This document shows positions 11,549 through 21,503 of a DNA stretch of 64,000 nt, piece after piece. The notes beneath the pieces were generated by a model. It was not told the origin of the DNA, did no database searches, and saw nothing but the letters and a program-made list of their open reading frames with translations. Numbering within the stretch: the stretch's first letter is position 1; each line of letters begins with the position of its first letter. Position numbers and translations under genes: made by a program. Source of the stretch: Paragonimus westermani (taxonomy: Eukaryota > Platyhelminthes > Trematoda > Plagiorchiida > Troglotrematidae); contig QNGE01001303.1 in the NCBI GenBank assembly GCA_008508345.1, positions 1 through 64,000 of the forward strand. Direction: 5' to 3'.

Positions 11549-12340
11549 AGCTACACTTAGTCTACTCGTAACGCCTGTAGATAACCTGATCTAAAATAGT
11601 CCCGTCTGTGAAGTCGCAGGCGTCTATGAATTCTGAGTCCATTGAGAAACCGATCCGGATCCAAAAACAAAGGCGGTAGTAAAGGCGAGTTTTCCGTTAA
11701 CAAGGTACTGAAGTACAGAAAATTCATGATAAACCGAACAGAAGAAAATAACGACAAGCCCCCATATTGGATCAATCAAATACACAAATCACAAGACTAA
11801 CGGTTCAGGTGAATACGACCAAATGCAACAGTCACGTAATGACAGAGCGATCAAACGCAAATGAAACCCGGGTACGCACAGACAAAGGTCCAGCAGTGGG
11901 AAGTACGTAAGAATAGACTACGCAAGATCAGGTTTCCACAAGTAAACGGTATCATGCTTCAGTGTACCTCGAGATTAACGATCGTGGGAGAAGTGGTTTG
12001 TCGCGCGCGTAATTCTGGTGACCATGTTGTGACGCGGCGTGCTGTTGACACCATTTTGGTTTTCGTCTGGGTAAGTCGTGTGCATGTCTTACTGGACCTT
12101 TGGGTCACACTTGTTTCTGTTGTCTCCTTTTACAGGACAATCGTTAGAACCTCTGCTTGTGAGGAACGCTGTCCCTCGGTGTCTTCACGTTGCACAGAGT
12201 GGGTTTACGACTGTATCGGGTACACGAAGCCAGAACGTCCCGCTTGCCTGTTACGATGTCGATCATTACAATGTAGGCTCGCAAGCACTCTCACGAGGAT
12301 TTGCAGCGTGAGAAGAGAAAGACCGAACGAGTAGGAAACA
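11549..12340 (-). repeat. Right arm of the 792 bp inverted repeat
   Basis: This is the partner of the left arm, with a single difference noted by eye. The near identity contrasts with the heavy decay of the elements on both sides. This indicates either a recent inverted duplication, gene conversion between the arms, or an assembly fold-back. R2-like coding begins about 0.9 kb beyond it. Confidence 0.93.
11861..12334 (+). CDS. Unassigned 157-codon open frame inside each inverted-repeat arm
   Basis: The identical frame also occurs on the minus strand at 9162-9635. The predicted protein is basic and Cys-containing near its end (CEERCPSVSSRC, CLLRCRSLQCRL) and matches no family I know. A GT-AG segment with strong sites (GTAAGT at 12071, TTTTACAG ending at 12135) lies inside; splicing it out joins to a different open frame that runs for about 58 codons. 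I cannot tell whether either reading is real, and chance openness is plausible. Confidence 0.15.
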   Translation: MKPGYAQTKVQQWEVRKNRLRKIRFPQVNGIMLQCTSRLTIVGEVVCRARNSGDHVVTRRAVDTILVFVWVSRVHVLLDLWVTLVSVVSFYRTIVRTSACEERCPSVSSRCTEWVYDCIGYTKPERPACLLRCRSLQCRLASTLTRICSVRRERPNE

Positions 12341-13190
12341 AATAAAAACGGGGATTATGGGCGGCTGTTCTTCAACGTATGGGATTTGTCGTTTACACAA
12401 CGCTGTCAGTTGGCCGAGCAATCGCACTGCTTTTTTGACACCTGTTTCTATTCGGAAATTTTCCTGGTGACCTTTTTCTAGTAATTATCTTTCAATCCGA
12501 AGGTTTCTTGCTATATATCGCAACCGATATAATGACCCGAGACGGTTGCTTGGTTGACCCGTCCCCAAATCTGTGTAGTTTTATGTGAAATCTCACAACC
12601 CGCTGAAAGCTTTGTTTTTTTTCGGTGTACACCTAATCAGAATTTCGAGTAAATGTTTCATATTACCGCTATGGTCCTGTCACTACTGACCCACTGGTGC
12701 TTTAAATATCGAAATCCACGGCGTCCGGTATGATCATCTACCACTTTATTTGAGGTCATCACCGTTCGATTTGGCATATGATTGTTTGCAGCCCTACATC
12801 ATCTCGGGTACTGTGTTCGCTACGCATCTCCTCTGATCCATCCACTTATTGCTGTCGTAGATTGTCATCATATCTAATCCTCTCTTTACGAATGTGATGA
12901 TGATATGTCACGTGTGAAATCTAAAAGTTTTGGCGAATAGATATATCTAGTGCTTGTGGCTGATTCCGATGGCCAAATGACTGTTCAGAACGGCATGTAG
13001 TGATATTATTAGTAGTAGTCGTGGTAGTGGTCGGTGAGCTGAGCCGCCTTCTCGTGGTGCCGACTGGGCAGTTGTGGTGTAGTCACTGACAAGTTAGGCG
13101 TTCAGCAAGTCCGGATAGGGCCAACCAATCTACCTGGTTCTAACGTGCTCTTTGCATTCGATCAAGACAATAAAATTACCGTTGGCACCT
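12341..13190. other. No recognisable gene
   Basis: Nothing supportable; a short TAGTAGTAGTCGTGGTAGTGG run lies near 13010. This may be the 5' untranslated part of the R2-clade element that follows. Confidence 0.35.
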
Positions 13191-15370
13191 CGTTGAAGGC
13201 GCCTACCAGTACACGGTGTAGGCGAGCCGAGTACACCTGTTGAGAATGTGGCCAGACTTGTAAGTCGAATGCCGGCTCATCGGCGCGTACACATATGCAT
13301 CTACGCAGGAATGACTCGGCGTAGGAAGGAGACAATTAGCCCGCGATAGTCTTTGCTGCACCGACTGCGCGCAACTTTCCCATCGAAAGTTGCTTCGTTA
13401 ACCACGGAAAGCATGTACATCCTGCTAAACGCAAACATGAGAAACTCACTTGCATGAAAACCGCCGGATCCAGTTGGTGTTGGCAAGAGTCGGCCTCTCT
13501 TCTAGGATACACCTATGCATTTGCTCCGCCCTGCGCAACTCGACGTGAACTTCATCATCGGTTCTCGTTACATATCCCAGGCTGTAGTTCGCAGAAACTT
13601 CTGCGTACGCTGAATTGTCAGAAAAACACTGCTCTCGTGGCCAATCCAGCCACCGTATCGCGGACCAACACGACAGTGGATATTAGCTACTACCCTTCTG
13701 AACACTGAGTGGCTCACCTGTTTGTTGCAACAACGATTAACCAACTGAAGTCTAAAAGCGAGGCTTACCTACACAGCGATCGATTACTAGCTACTGTCCG
13801 CGGACTTCAGTTAGGAGTTTTCATAATGGTACATTCTAAGTCACTGCTGAACACGCACGCCTCACAAACTTTTCCGTACTCCCGGAGATTGATTACTCGA
13901 CGACGTGCTCGTATTAACGTTGGAACCCACTAGACCTGGAAGCGGATACGGGGGGCTTACTATGCAGCGGTTCAAATGCTGTACCACCAGCGTTAAAAGA
14001 TGTTTCGTTCGCACCTTCTCTAGAAACTGAAGAACTGTCTACATGACGACCGCGGCCTTCCGGATAATTCCAACGAATACTAACCGGAGGTATTGTCGGC
14101 TCATCCTCACTCTGATGTACGACCATCTCGCATGACTACGCCTCCGGACTGGCCCTTGATCGACTCGATAACTGGGGAAGTATCACGCATCTTCGAGCAC
14201 GTGGAAAGCACTCCCAGATTAAGACGGACCTCTCTGAAGCATTTGAACTGCATGGTAGCTGGTGCCCTGACCGGATACTTCAACCTCTTCTTGCTAACTT
14301 AAGCTTGCCCAATCCACCTGTGCCGTCCCCGCATCACGTTTGTGTTGAAAGCAAATTATCCCACATCTCCCTCCGAGCTAATACCTGTCGTTACAACTTC
14401 AACGTTGATACCTTATTTTGATGATATTAGCCAACCGTTGGGATGTGCGTTTGCAACTGCCCGAACTTCAGTGTGTTATACCATACAGTGACGGCTGTCC
14501 CGAGGCGATCTCATTGCTCCATGAGTTGCTCCGGAACTCATGCACCATGTCTACACGTCTGCCTGCGGCTCGTATTGACGTGCCCAAGGCGTTCGAATTT
14601 ACCTCACAGGACTTGACTCTCAGATCAGCTCATACTTTCGGCGCTTCTTCAACTCTAACACATTACATCGTCGACTCCTATAAGAATCCTGCCGCCACGT
14701 TCAAAGGTCCCGGTCACAGTGAGTCGTTCGCCAGGACGACCCACTATCCTCGATTCTGTTAAACGTGGCAATGGGTGAGGTACTAGCTCTATCTCGACTA
14801 CAGCTTGATACACTTGTCAGCAGCTGTGCTTATGACGACGATCAAATTCCTCCGGCTGATAATACTGCACGTCTTTCCGAGAAGCTTGTAGCCGCCGCTA
14901 GCGTCTTGGAACTATCCAGGATGCGGACTAACACGTGCAACACTAAGCTCATGGTTATCCGAAGTGACCATAAACACAATGTGACTGCTATTTCTAATGA
15001 GTTCATTCAGTTTGCTCCGAACGCCATCCGCTCATTAAGCGCCTCTGTCACGGTGGCCTACCAAGGTATCCTGCTTACCTGAAAAGGCGAAGCATCCACT
15101 AATCACCGTCTGCAGCTTCGCATGATGCTGAATGAAACCATCAAAGCGCCACTGAAGCCATATCAACGCGTAGGACTCCCGAGATAACACCCGGTCCCGA
15201 AGGTGGATCGCTTGGTACTATTGAACCCAGACCACCGAAACACGCTCAAGTCTATAGACCGTGCAATTTGTCAGTTATTCTGACATTGGCTCCGCCTTCC
15301 AAACGACATCAGTTAGTTACATTCACACCACATTTTGTTAGGGCCTTCTGGTCATACTGAGTTTCTCCAC
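13190..15370 (+). pseudogene. R2-clade non-LTR retrotransposon, N-terminal part (zinc finger and RT)
   Basis: A C2H2-like finger is readable near 13238-13297 (C-x2-C with an in-frame TGA between, then CKSNAG...THMH). RT motifs follow in shifted frames: ARIDVPKAFEF (motif A region), FGASSTLTHYIVDSYKN, DDPLSSILLNVAMGEVLALS (R2-type version of QGDPLSP), then AYDDD near 14828-14842 in place of AYADD, and LSEKLVAAASVLELSRMRTN with NTKLMVIR. Thumb-like sequence NHRLQLRMMLNE..KAPLKPYQRVGL and WLRLPNDIS follows, then LLVILSFST just before the Gypsy LTR. In R2 elements this protein binds RNA and target DNA and copies the RNA at the nick. Stops and frameshifts show it is dead. The reading continues after the Gypsy element. 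Confidence 0.72.
15367..15370. repeat. Target-site duplication CCAC, left copy
   Basis: CCAC directly precedes TGTAATATT of the Gypsy element; the same four bases follow the other end at 20323-20326. Gypsy integrases make 4-6 bp duplications. Removal of the element plus one copy restores the R2 frame across the site. Confidence 0.8.
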
Positions 15371-15690
15371 TGTAATATTCCAATTGGGTCAATCGCAGGT
15401 TACAGTGCACACAGTGTCTAACGTTCGCAATCGAGCACAAATCGGTCTACTTCACAGAATAGGAAAAACCACGAATAAAAAAGAAACGTGTGTTAACGCA
15501 ACTCAGATACCGAGAGAGTTCGATCAACAACGTGTCCTTGTGCATATATATATCCGGGGTCCCACGGTCCGGGAGTTCCCACCAATCAGACGTGGTCTCA
15601 CGCTCACTGACCGCCGACCTCAGGTTCTGGTTGGTCACCTTCCTCAGCCCGTTGCACGGACGCGGCCAACCCACGTGTTCGCGGACCTGA
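15371..15690 (-). repeat. 3' LTR (truncated at its U3 start)
   Basis: 320 bp that match the inner 320 bp of the 381 bp 5' LTR. On the minus strand pol sequence runs straight into CAGGTCCGCG, LTR position about 62, without a polypurine tract. Because the U3 of a 5' LTR is copied from the 3' U3, the loss must be later than integration. Pol uses this LTR for its stop codon. Confidence 0.9.
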
Positions 15691-18280
15691 TGTCGTTAAC
15701 GTCCCGTATAGTGCAGGTGGATTCGGAAATGATGTCGTGCACAACGTATGGCCCCTTCCACTCATGAAACAATTTTTTTGGAATTCCAGTTTCTGGGGCT
15801 TCTGCACGCAACCAAACTTTATCGCCGGGCTTCAAGGGGCTTCCATATGCTTTTCTATCGTAGTAATCCTTCTGTCTCCTTTGGGCCGTCCGCAGGTGTT
15901 CCCGTGCTAACGCATATGCTTTCGCCAGTTTGTCACGTAGCTGAACGCAATAGTCTGAGGCTAATAGGTTATCTGGCGACAATCTGGGTACCAGCAAGTC
16001 GGACGGCAGTCGCATCTCTCTTCCCGTCAGCAGGTAGTGCGGTGATTGTGCGGTAGAAGAGTGGACGCTAGCACGGTATGCGAGCAGGCACTGAGATACG
16101 GCTTCGTCCCATGAGCGGGTGTTTTCTGAACTCACAAACGCTTTCAAGAGGGACTTCAGGGTGCGGTTGACGCGCTCCACAGCACCATTACCCTGCGGAT
16201 GATAGGCGGTCGTCCTTGTCTTCCTTATGCCCAGTATTCTACACAGTTCATGCATCATTGTACTCTCAAAATTTGACCCTCTGTCAGTGTGCAATTGAGT
16301 TGGGGCGCCCCAGCGCGAGATCCAGTGGTCGAAAATGAATTTGGCGGTAGTTCCGCCATCCGCTCGTGGCACTGGCACCGCTTCACACCATTTAGTGAAA
16401 TGATCTACCATCACGAGAATGTACCTATTCCCTCGGGTGGTCTCTGGTAGTGGCCCGACGATGTCAACTTCTACTATTTCATTCGGATACCCCGTCAGCA
16501 TGCTCTGTAACGGTGCGCATTGTTGTCTCTTGGGGTTTTTAATTTGTGCACACAGACCACAACTACTGCACACATCCTTGACGTCTCTTCGTTGGTGGGG
16601 CCACCAGAAACGTCGTTTCGCGGCTTCTTCAAGTTTGTTCTGGCCCGCGTGCCCCAAATTCTCATGCAGTTCCTGCAAAACACTTCGAACCGCCGATTCT
16701 GGGACCACAATTTGGCTTTCATATGTCGGGCCATATTGATAATAAAGGACATTATCGGCTATATAGAGATGGTTCCACAACGACCACAGGCAACGCGCCT
16801 CCCAACTACTTCCTGCCATCTCTTGGGTGGTCGGACGTGGCCCCCCCTCTTTTATTCGTCTGTATATGATTTGTAGATCTGCATCGCTACTTTGAATGGC
16901 AGCCCATCGATTATTCTCCTCTGGCCTGATGGTGATCGCCATGGAGTACCTCGTGCATGAGGGGCAATCGCCATGGTCGCGAATCGGTCTTCTAGATAAT
17001 GCATCAGCATTTCGGTGACGCAGACCAGGCCTGTGTTTACATTCAAAGTTGTACTCTTGTAAAAACTCTTGCCAACGTGCAACTTGCCCCTCCGGGTCCT
17101 TAAAATTCTGCAGCCATTGGAGTGATGAGTGGTCCGTTCGAACCAAGAAACGCCTTCCGAGGAGATAGTGACGGAAGTGTTTAATAAAATGTACTAGAGC
17201 GAGCATCTCCTTTCTAGTGGTACAATAGTTCCTTTCACTTCTGTTGAGGTTTCGGTTTCCATAGGCAATAACATGTTCTTTATCATTATTGTCTAACTGA
17301 GATAGTACAGCCCCTATAGCGACGTCACTGGCGTCAGTATCCAAGATAAACATTTTCGCGTCCGCTCTTGTGTCTGGGAGTGCCAAAATGGGGGCAGTGC
17401 ATAACGCATCTTTTAATCGATCGAACGACTGTTGACAATCTTCGGACCACTCGAATACTCGCCCCTTTTCCGTCAACAATGTTAGAGGTTTAGCTATGTG
17501 AGAAAAACGGGGAACGAATCGTCGATAATAAGAAGCCAACCCAAGGAAACTACGAATTTCCTCAACACTCTCAGGAGTTGGCCATTCTTTCACCTTACGC
17601 ACCTTTTCGGGATCACAGCTCACACCGGACTGTGAGATGACGTGTCCTAAATATTTTACTTCGGTCCGCATAAACGAACATTTGGCTGGATTCAATTTCA
17701 GTCCAGCCTCCGCTAGTCTTGAAAGGACGTTGGATAGGTTATGCAAATGTTCATCAACGGTACGTCCGTGTACAATGACGTCATCTAAATAAACCAGACA
17801 CTGCTTCGGGATCAGGTCTCCGAGCACCTGTTGCATTAATCTTTGAAAGGTGGCCGGGGCATTCGTCAATCCAAATGGCATGGTTTCAAACTCGTACAGA
17901 CCAGAGGGTACCACAAACGCGGTTTTCAGGCGATCACTGGGCTCCACTTCCACCTGCCAGTAACCAGAGGCCAAATCAAGGGTACTAAACCACTCGGTGC
18001 CCGAAAGAGCATCGATAGTGTCATCGATACGTGGTAGTGGGAACGAATCTTTTTTGGTTACCGCGTTTAACTGGCGATAGTCAACACATAATCTTAAGGA
18101 GCCATCCTTTTTCTTGACTAATACTACCGGAGACGCCCATGGAGATGTTGACGGCCGGATAATGCCTTTCTCTAACATGTCTGTTAATAATTGTTCCACC
18201 TGGCCCTGAAGATGGACTGGTAAGCGACGAGCCGCTTGCCGGATCGGGTGTGCCTCCCCCGTGTCAATTCTGTGTCGCAC
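15644..18280 (-). pseudogene. pol: Gypsy pol: RT, RNase H and integrase
   Basis: An 878-codon open frame (GTG taken as start only because a TGA lies just upstream; the natural start is in gag). RT motifs: RLCVDYRQLN at 63-72, STLDLASGYWQV, PFGLTNAPATFQ, and catalytic YLDD at 164-167. RNase H has DTDAS at 314-318 and RTDHSSLQWL at 381-390. Integrase has the HHCC zinc domain (H539, H544, C571, C574), catalytic D606, D666 and E702 with 35 residues between the last two, and WKGPYVV (GPY/F module) at 841-847. All catalytic residues seen are present. The last 16 or so residues are encoded by LTR sequence after a deletion, so the natural C terminus is lost. The polyprotein would copy the RNA genome to DNA in particles and integrate it. 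Confidence 0.93.
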
Positions 18281-18495
18281 AAAGTGAGTGCGTCCAGGCG
18301 GCTGTCATAATACTACCGGAGACGCCCATGGAGATGTTGACGGCCGGATAATGCCTTTCTCTAACATGTCTGTTAATAATTGTTCCACCTGGCCCTGAAG
18401 ATGGACTGGTAAGCGACGAGCCGCTTGCCGGATCGGGTGTGCCTCCCCCGTGTCAATTCTGTGTCGCACAAAGTGAGTGCGTCCAGGCGGCTGTC
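18119..18495 (-). repeat. 189 bp tandem duplication within RT
   Basis: 188 bp at 18119-18306 recur at 18308-18495 with one extra base between, so the period is 189 bp (63 codons) and the frame is kept. The joint creates TGA at 18305-18307. The copies look identical. The duplicated part encodes the protease-RT linker and the start of the RT fingers (THFVRHRIDTGEAHP to TSPWASPVVL). Confidence 0.93.
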
Positions 18496-19177
18496 CTTCC
18501 CACCAGAATATTGCCCTATGCTTTTCAATTACTTCCCGTACTCTCTGTGCTAGGTGTGCTGGGAGGTGTGAGATGATGGTGCTGCTAAATTTCTGCCATT
18601 CGAACTGGGCGTGCACTTCCCCCTTCGTTACATGCTGTCCTTTACGGACATCCACAACACCTGCCAGTGTTTTGTACACAGGTTCCAACGGAAAACGCTC
18701 GCCATATACCTGTACGGCCAGGTTAGGTAGGCCCAGGATACATTGCATGGTTTTCAAATAGTTACTGCCCAGAACGACATGAAAAGGTAACTTCGGGACA
18801 ACGAAGAAATTCAGTGTACACGTCCGCTTTCCAATCTGCACTGTTCCGCGAACACACGCCAATATATGTAACGGTTGTCCATTCATGGCTAGAACCTGGC
18901 TGACAGGCCCCGCTATTGCATCAAACTGACAGGTGGTGTATGCCTCATTATCAAGCAGGCTGCATACGGACCCGGAATCTAACAGACATTCAAAGTCACG
19001 ACCGCTAACTTTTGCTTTCAGAACAGGGCATAACGCAACATCTTTATCCTCACATTTCGAAACAAAAGGAATACGCGATTGGCATACAGGAGACTTACCG
19101 GCATGTGTACGCTTCCGGGCGGATAATGAGCACCCACGCGCCAGGTGTCCATGCCGGCGACAGGTGAAACATCTCTG
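18305..19177 (-). pseudogene. Gypsy zinc knuckle and protease, plus start of RT
   Basis: Open frame between the stops at 19178 and 18305. It opens with CFTCRRHGHLARGC, a perfect C-x2-C-x4-H-x4-C nucleocapsid knuckle at 19130-19171. The retropepsin active site LLDSGSVCSLL (Asp-Ser-Gly at about 18971-18979) follows, then FHVVLGSNYL, the flap-to-helix motif. The 3' part runs into the first copy of the duplicated RT start. Just upstream of the stop at 19178, GHCTQCHPK looks like half of a further Cys motif whose next residue is now the stop. The protease would cut the gag-pol polyprotein. Confidence 0.85.
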
Positions 19178-19330
19178 TCAGTCAGGCGCTTTCACTTTCG
19201 GATGGCATTGTGTACAATGTCCGCCTCTTGTATAAGCGCTTCTGCGGACTATCTGACCCTGCAATCGGTCGGCGGGGGTGCTCTGAGTCACACAAGCAAA
19301 ATTTTCATCCCCGGACTCAACATGTTCCAC

Positions 19331-19816
19331 TTAGTCTAACAGCTCAGCCAGCTTCTCAGCATTAGCCAATGTTTTGGGAGAGCGGATGAGAAATTCGCGC
19401 TGACATTGCGGTTGATGAATTCCCTCTAGAAACCTCTCTAGAATGCGGCCTTCTTTCTGCTCTTGTGTCTCTTTCACAAACGCCATCCTCGCGTGTCTCC
19501 TCAATTGTTGCATATAATCCATCAATCTTTCCATGCTAAGCTGGCGTCTCTCATGAAATTTCTTCCGATGTCCAACCGCAGGGCGCAGACCTGCGATCCT
19601 TCGTCGCAGAAAGTAGAATAGGTCCTCAAGATTCTCCGGAATATCGAAGTCAACGATTTTGCCGCAAGCCTCACGAGAAATCAGAGTCAATACGATGTCC
19701 ACCTGCTGTTGTGGGTTAAAATGCAGCACGTAGCGGCGCACCTGGGCTTCCCAAATATAAAAGTCCTCTCTAATCGTGTATTTCTCTGGTGCTGGGAGTC
19801 CATGCTCCTGTCGCAC
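19331..19816 (-). pseudogene. gag: Gypsy gag (capsid)
   Basis: 161 open codons in the same frame class as pol, ending at TAA 19331-19333. The protein has the look of a Gypsy capsid: YTIREDFYIWEAQVRRYVL near the start, LEDLFYFLRRR in the middle, ERLMDYMQQLRRHARM and ILERFLEGI later. A second TAA-free stretch (VEHVESGDENFACV) continues in frame to the zinc knuckle. The true start may lie slightly upstream; a run of about 130 bp of leader separates the first Met from the LTR. It would form the particle shell. Confidence 0.75.
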
Positions 19817-19916
19817 ACGAACTGCATGTCCACTGTCCTAAACACACATTTTCTCAGCCGCTCGAACAAGTCCCGGCATCTCTTCGGTATCTGATGAACT
19901 GAGCATCATCCGGAAA

Positions 19917-19941
19917 TGTGTCCCACTGTGGGTGCCAAAAT
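19917..19941 (-). promoter_or_regulatory. Primer-binding-like site next to the 5' LTR
   Basis: Directly downstream of the 5' LTR on the minus strand is ATTTTGGCACCCACAGTGGG. TGG a few bases after the LTR is typical of a tRNA primer-binding site. The inner CCCAC...GTGGG is self-complementary. I cannot name the tRNA. Confidence 0.5.
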
Positions 19942-20322
19942 TATAATATTCCAATTGGGTCAATCGCAGGTTACAGTGCACACAGTGTCTAACGTTCGCA
20001 ATCGAGCACAAATCGGTCTACTTCACAGAATAGGAAAAACCACGAATAAAAAAGAAACGTGTGTTAACGCAACTCAGATACCGAGAGAGTTCGATCAACA
20101 ACGTGTCCTTGTGCATATATATATCCGGGGTCCCACGGTCCGGGAGTTCCCACCAATCAGACGTGGTCTCACGCTCACTGACCGCCGACCTCAGGTTCTG
20201 GTTGGTCACCTTCCTCAGCCCGTTGCACGGACGCGGCCAACCCACGTGTTCGCGGACCTGAAAGGAAGCGGAAGGGAGTATGTGTGGCAAAACAAAATGG
20301 TGGTGCACTACATGCTACTACA
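19942..20322 (-). repeat. 5' LTR of the Gypsy element (complete)
   Basis: 381 bp on the minus strand, starting TGTAGTAG and ending AATATTATA where the 3' LTR has AATATTACA. It contains ATATATATATGCAC at about 20117-20131, a possible TATA region. It supplies promoter and polyadenylation functions. Only this copy keeps the first 61 bp. Confidence 0.88.
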
Positions 20323-20326
20323 CCAC
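20323..20326. repeat. Target-site duplication CCAC, right copy
   Basis: CCAC follows the outer end of the 5' LTR and matches 15367-15370. After it the R2 frame resumes with NIPTLRESRLERL. Confidence 0.8.
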
Positions 20327-21310
20327 CAATATTCCAACCTTGCGCGAATCACGACTGGAAAGACTGCTCTCAAGTTAAGGTCCACTCATGCGGAATGTGA
20401 TCAAGGATGATTCGTTTGGCTCTATCTTGAGAGAACGGGAATTCCCGATACGTGTTCACGTTATAGTGGTGACGAACGAGGAAGCTCATGCAGCGTGGAT
20501 GGATAAACCCTACCATTCGTTAGACGGCCGTGGTCGTCAGGAAGTGTCGAGCATTCCATACTGCAACCGTTCGTGCGATCCAGCTCAGATGTTTTCTCAT
20601 GTGGACTAAGGTTCGAAATTCACGAGATGGCCAAAGTGACTACTCAGTTCTCTTTTGTGGCAACTGTGGTCAACCAGAAAACCTCGCTCGTATTCTGCAC
20701 CCATGTTGGATCACCCATGACGCGCGTTGTGCTCGACACGACCGCGTGGCCAAAAGACCTGGCGAAACGACTGCTCGAATTAGACTAGACAGTCTTCGAA
20801 TAGCTGCGAGTACCAACGGCGGGCTCGTTCATCAAACCCGACGTGACATCGGTTAGTGACGGTGCTGTTGTGGTGGTTGACGTCACTATAATGGATGACG
20901 ACCTAAACCAACCTACCTGGATGGGTAAAGTCTTTAATTACGGAGGCGACTCTCATAACGCCGCCATTCTGTCAGTTCTGCTTACCGTGTGCTGTGATGC
21001 GAACTTCGTTACTCATTCACCCATTACCATCTCTTTTTAGAGGGTCACATTTTCATTTCAGCGTAGCGCTATTATTCGAATGGGACTGCTCCCACACGCA
21101 GTCACTAATTCATGGTTATTGACTGTTCTAGGTTCCCTAAAAGCCTACGACAGATTTACTTGTGGAACTTGGCGTCAATTGTTGCCACTTTTCTGGCAGT
21201 TGTCTCACTGTGACGAGCATATTTCTCTCCGATGGACAGCCCTTCACTGCGGTAGCTTCCATGTTCCCTGAAGAACTTTCGATTCTGTGCTACTGATCGT
21301 TTATTTTTTT
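20327..21310 (+). pseudogene. R2-clade element, C-terminal part (CCHC knuckle and restriction-like endonuclease)
   Basis: Continuation of the R2 reading after the Gypsy element. MDKPYHSLDGRG fits the segment before the knuckle. CGNCGQPENLARILHPC then ITHDARCARHDRVA is the R2 C-terminal Cys/His motif, with one His apparently lost. IKPDVTSVSDGAVVVVDVT gives the endonuclease signature: Pro-Asp at 20837-20842 and a second Asp at 20879-20881, 12 residues after the first. This PD-(D/E)XK-type nuclease nicks the target in R2 elements. Sequence SWLLTVLGSLKAYDRFTCGT near 21110-21170 fits the far C terminus. Frameshifts and stops are frequent. No 28S rRNA sequence is seen on either side, so this copy is not at the classical R2 site. 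Confidence 0.78.
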
Positions 21311-21339
21311 TTACCGGTTTTTGTATTTTTCTCCTCTTT

Positions 21340-21503
21340 CTGAAATCTTTTCTTTGCAGACGGTACGGGTACCTCTCCGTGAAATAAATGAACTATTGAC
21401 GCCTGTTACTCTTTCGAGAAGACTTGTCAACTGTGCAGTGTTGGTAAGTATGCAACGCCTAACAGTCGACTGACAGCTTGCCTTCACACTGTCATCTTTA
21501 CAG
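21340..21503 (+). other. Open 84 bp segment bounded by strong splice-site sequences
   Basis: A pyrimidine-rich tract ending TTTGCAG at 21359 is followed by 84 bp without a stop in the first frame, then GTAAGT at 21444. A 60 bp GT-AG segment ends with CTTTACAG at 21503, and a 124-codon open frame starts immediately after. This could be a small exon of a host gene or a spliced part of the CR1 ORF1 that follows. The peptide (PLREINELLT...LVNCAVL) is not assigned. Confidence 0.25.

Larger units (their letters stand above)
15371..20322 (-). mobile_element. Ty3/Gypsy LTR retrotransposon inserted in the R2-clade element
   Basis: On the minus strand the element begins TGTAGTAGCATG and ends AATATTACA, so its ends are inverted TGTA/TACA. 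Order: 5' LTR, primer-binding-like site, gag, zinc knuckle, protease, RT, RNase H, integrase, truncated 3' LTR. Everything is in one frame, with three stops (TAA 19331-19333, TGA 19178-19180, TGA 18305-18307). The LTRs match along about 320 bp with one difference seen, at the inner edge. It is flanked by CCAC. A 189 bp tandem duplication sits in RT, and 61 bp of U3 plus the polypurine tract are missing at the 3' LTR. The copy looks young but disabled; it might once have been mobilised by proteins of other copies. Confidence 0.93.

Noticed and set aside
9156..12340. Calling the inverted repeat a Mutator-type DNA transposon
   Set aside because: Arm length would fit, but there is no 8-11 bp flanking duplication and no transposase in the spacer.
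15373..15690. Taking the 318 bp direct repeat as the complete LTR
   Set aside because: Those ends lack TG/CA and a target duplication; extending to 20322 gives TGTA/TACA ends and CCAC on both sides.
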